A stretch of DNA of 22,837 nt from positions 1,723 through 24,559 of the forward strand of contig DEIC01000130.1 of assembly GCA_002352285.1 (NCBI GenBank), given 5' to 3'. Source of the DNA: Alphaproteobacteria bacterium UBA2784. GTDB lineage: Bacteria > Pseudomonadota > Alphaproteobacteria > Micropepsales > Micropepsaceae. This document shows positions 21,801 through 22,837 of the stretch, piece by piece. Each line of letters begins with the position of its first letter. Positions within the stretch are counted from its first letter, which is position 1. Under the pieces are notes generated by a model. The model saw only the letters and a list, made by a program, of their open reading frames with translations. It did no database searches and was not told the DNA's origin. The translations under genes and the position numbers were made by a program.

Positions 21801-22837
21801 CGGATGTTGCCTTCATCAACGCGCGGCTGGTTGATCCCGCCGCCAAACTGGATGCGCCCGGCGCGCTTTTGGTGCGCGATGGCCGCATCGCCGATGCAGG
21901 GCCTCGGCTTTTCAGTGATGGCAAGCCCGCAGGTGCGCAAATCATCGACTGCAACGGGCAGGTGCTTGCGCCTGGCCTGATCGACATGCGCGTCTTTGTG
22001 GGTGAACCCGGGGCTGAGCATCGCGAGACGATTGAAAGCGCAGGGCTGGCCGCCGCTGCAGGTGGCGTCACCACCATGGTGCTGATGCCCGCAACTGATC
22101 CGGTGATTGATGAGGCTGCCCTTGTGGCCTTCATGCGCAATCAGCCTTGCGCCGTGAATGTGCTGCCCATGGCTGCCCTTACCAAGGGCCGTAAAGGCGA
22201 GCAGATGACCGAGATGGTGCTGCTTTCCGAAGCGGGCGCCATCGGCTTTACCGATGCCGACCGCACGATTGCCGATGCCCGCGTCATGCGCCGCGCGCTT
22301 TCCTATGCCGCCACCTTTGATCTTCTGGTCGCTGGCCATTGCGAGGAGCCGTCGCTCTCGCATGGCGCATCCGCGACCGAAGGCGAAATTGCTACGCGCC
22401 TTGGCCTGTCGGGCGCACCGGCGCTGGCCGAGACGATCATTGTGGAGCGCGACCTGCGCCTCGTTGAACTGACCGGCGCACGCTATCACTTTGCGCAGGT
22501 CACAACGCAAAGCGCCATCGAAGCAATTGCCAGCGCCAAGGCGCGCGGCCTGCCCGTTACCTGTGGCGTGCCCGCAACCCATGTCGCGCTGAATGCGCTC
22601 GACATTGCGGGCTATCTCACGTTCCGCAAGCTGTCGCCGCCGCTGCGCACCGAAGACGACCGCCGCGCCTGTGTGGAAGCACTCGCCGCCGGCATCATTG
22701 ATGTCATCGTCTCAAGCCACGATCCGCAGGCGCCCGACACCAAACGCCTGCCCTATGCTCAGGCTGCAGCAGGTGGCGTTGGCCTTGAAACCCTTCTGCC
22801 CATCACGCTGGAACTGGTGCATGCGGGCCACCTGACG
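21797..22837 (+). CDS. Pseudo-dihydroorotase (PyrC-like), first 347 residues, cut by window edge
   Basis: An amidohydrolase-fold homologue of class I dihydroorotase that lacks most of the zinc site. In active enzymes the signature is D-x-H-x-H; here residues 63-67 are DMRVF. The histidine of the later H-V-S/T motif is Q234 (HFAQVTT), and the TDHAPH motif near 306-311 reads SSHDPQ, losing the aspartate. D153 and H181 (GHCEE) remain. This matches the inactive PyrC'/PyrX partners that hold aspartate carbamoyltransferase together in Pseudomonas; similar proteins are frequent in alphaproteobacteria, which keep a separate active enzyme. It overlaps pyrB by four bases. About 80 residues should lie beyond the edge. 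Annotating it as dihydroorotase would misstate its likely role. Confidence 0.88.
   Translation, partial: MTDVAFINARLVDPAAKLDAPGALLVRDGRIADAGPRLFSDGKPAGAQIIDCNGQVLAPGLIDMRVFVGEPGAEHRETIESAGLAAAAGGVTTMVLMPATDPVIDEAALVAFMRNQPCAVNVLPMAALTKGRKGEQMTEMVLLSEAGAIGFTDADRTIADARVMRRALSYAATFDLLVAGHCEEPSLSHGASATEGEIATRLGLSGAPALAETIIVERDLRLVELTGARYHFAQVTTQSAIEAIASAKARGLPVTCGVPATHVALNALDIAGYLTFRKLSPPLRTEDDRRACVEALAAGIIDVIVSSHDPQAPDTKRLPYAQAAAGGVGLETLLPITLELVHAGHLT

Noticed and set aside
21581..22582. Minus-strand frame of 333 codons opposite pyrB and the pyrC-like gene
   Set aside because: Glycine/histidine-rich nonsense product crossing two well-supported genes; no start signals.
1..22837. Defence island, mobile element, CRISPR array or biosynthetic cluster
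   Set aside because: Every sizeable interval is filled by recognisable housekeeping or common accessory genes; no transposase, integrase, direct-repeat array, toxin-antitoxin pair or large modular enzyme was seen.

Overview
The window is a stretch of core chromosome from a GC-rich alphaproteobacterium, most likely Hyphomicrobiales (Rhizobiales) or a near relative. This rests on the order rpoZ-rsh-pdxJ-acpS-lepB-rnc-era, a dapA-smpB pair beside a large soluble lytic transglycosylase, gatCAB divergent from ruvX, and a pyrB coupled to a degenerate pyrC-like gene. The lineage is inferred from gene order and protein character, not from a search. I see no insertion sequence, prophage, integron, CRISPR array, rRNA or tRNA. 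Base composition looks even from end to end.

Left part (1-6698, minus strand): reading in the direction of transcription, folK, rpoZ, rsh, pdxJ, acpS, lepB, rnc and era (era runs off the left edge). From rsh to era the genes are overlapping or almost touching, so they are probably one operon. It joins the stringent response (Rsh makes and degrades (p)ppGpp; omega supplies part of one ppGpp site on RNA polymerase), vitamin B6 synthesis, acyl-carrier-protein activation, signal-peptide cleavage, RNA processing and ribosome assembly.

Middle (6788-14625): a NYN-domain nuclease gene and a family-5 uracil-DNA glycosylase gene overlap on the plus strand. They converge on a minus-strand set of dapA, smpB and a molybdopterin oxidoreductase. 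A divergent gap of about 200 bp leads to a plus-strand soluble lytic transglycosylase. That gene converges on a crotonase-fold gene, followed on the minus strand by a one-repeat Sel1-like protein, a YfcG-type glutathione transferase and a previously easy-to-miss 32-residue lysine-rich protein with its own promoter-like sequence and Shine-Dalgarno site.

Right part (14719-22837): gatC-gatA-gatB (minus) encodes the Asp/Glu-tRNA amidotransferase. Divergent from it are ruvX, an MFS transporter and an AEC-family carrier. Next is pyrB with a good promoter placed so close that its mRNA should be nearly leaderless, then a pyrC-like gene that lacks most dihydroorotase metal ligands and runs off the right edge.

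No stretch above 300 bp lacks a gene; the longest gap is 10154-10353. I did not find a convincing novel multi-gene system. The most rewarding points are the tiny lysine-rich gene, the pseudo-dihydroorotase, the crotonase without its usual glutamates, the coupled NYN/uracil-glycosylase pair, and the likely leaderless pyrB.
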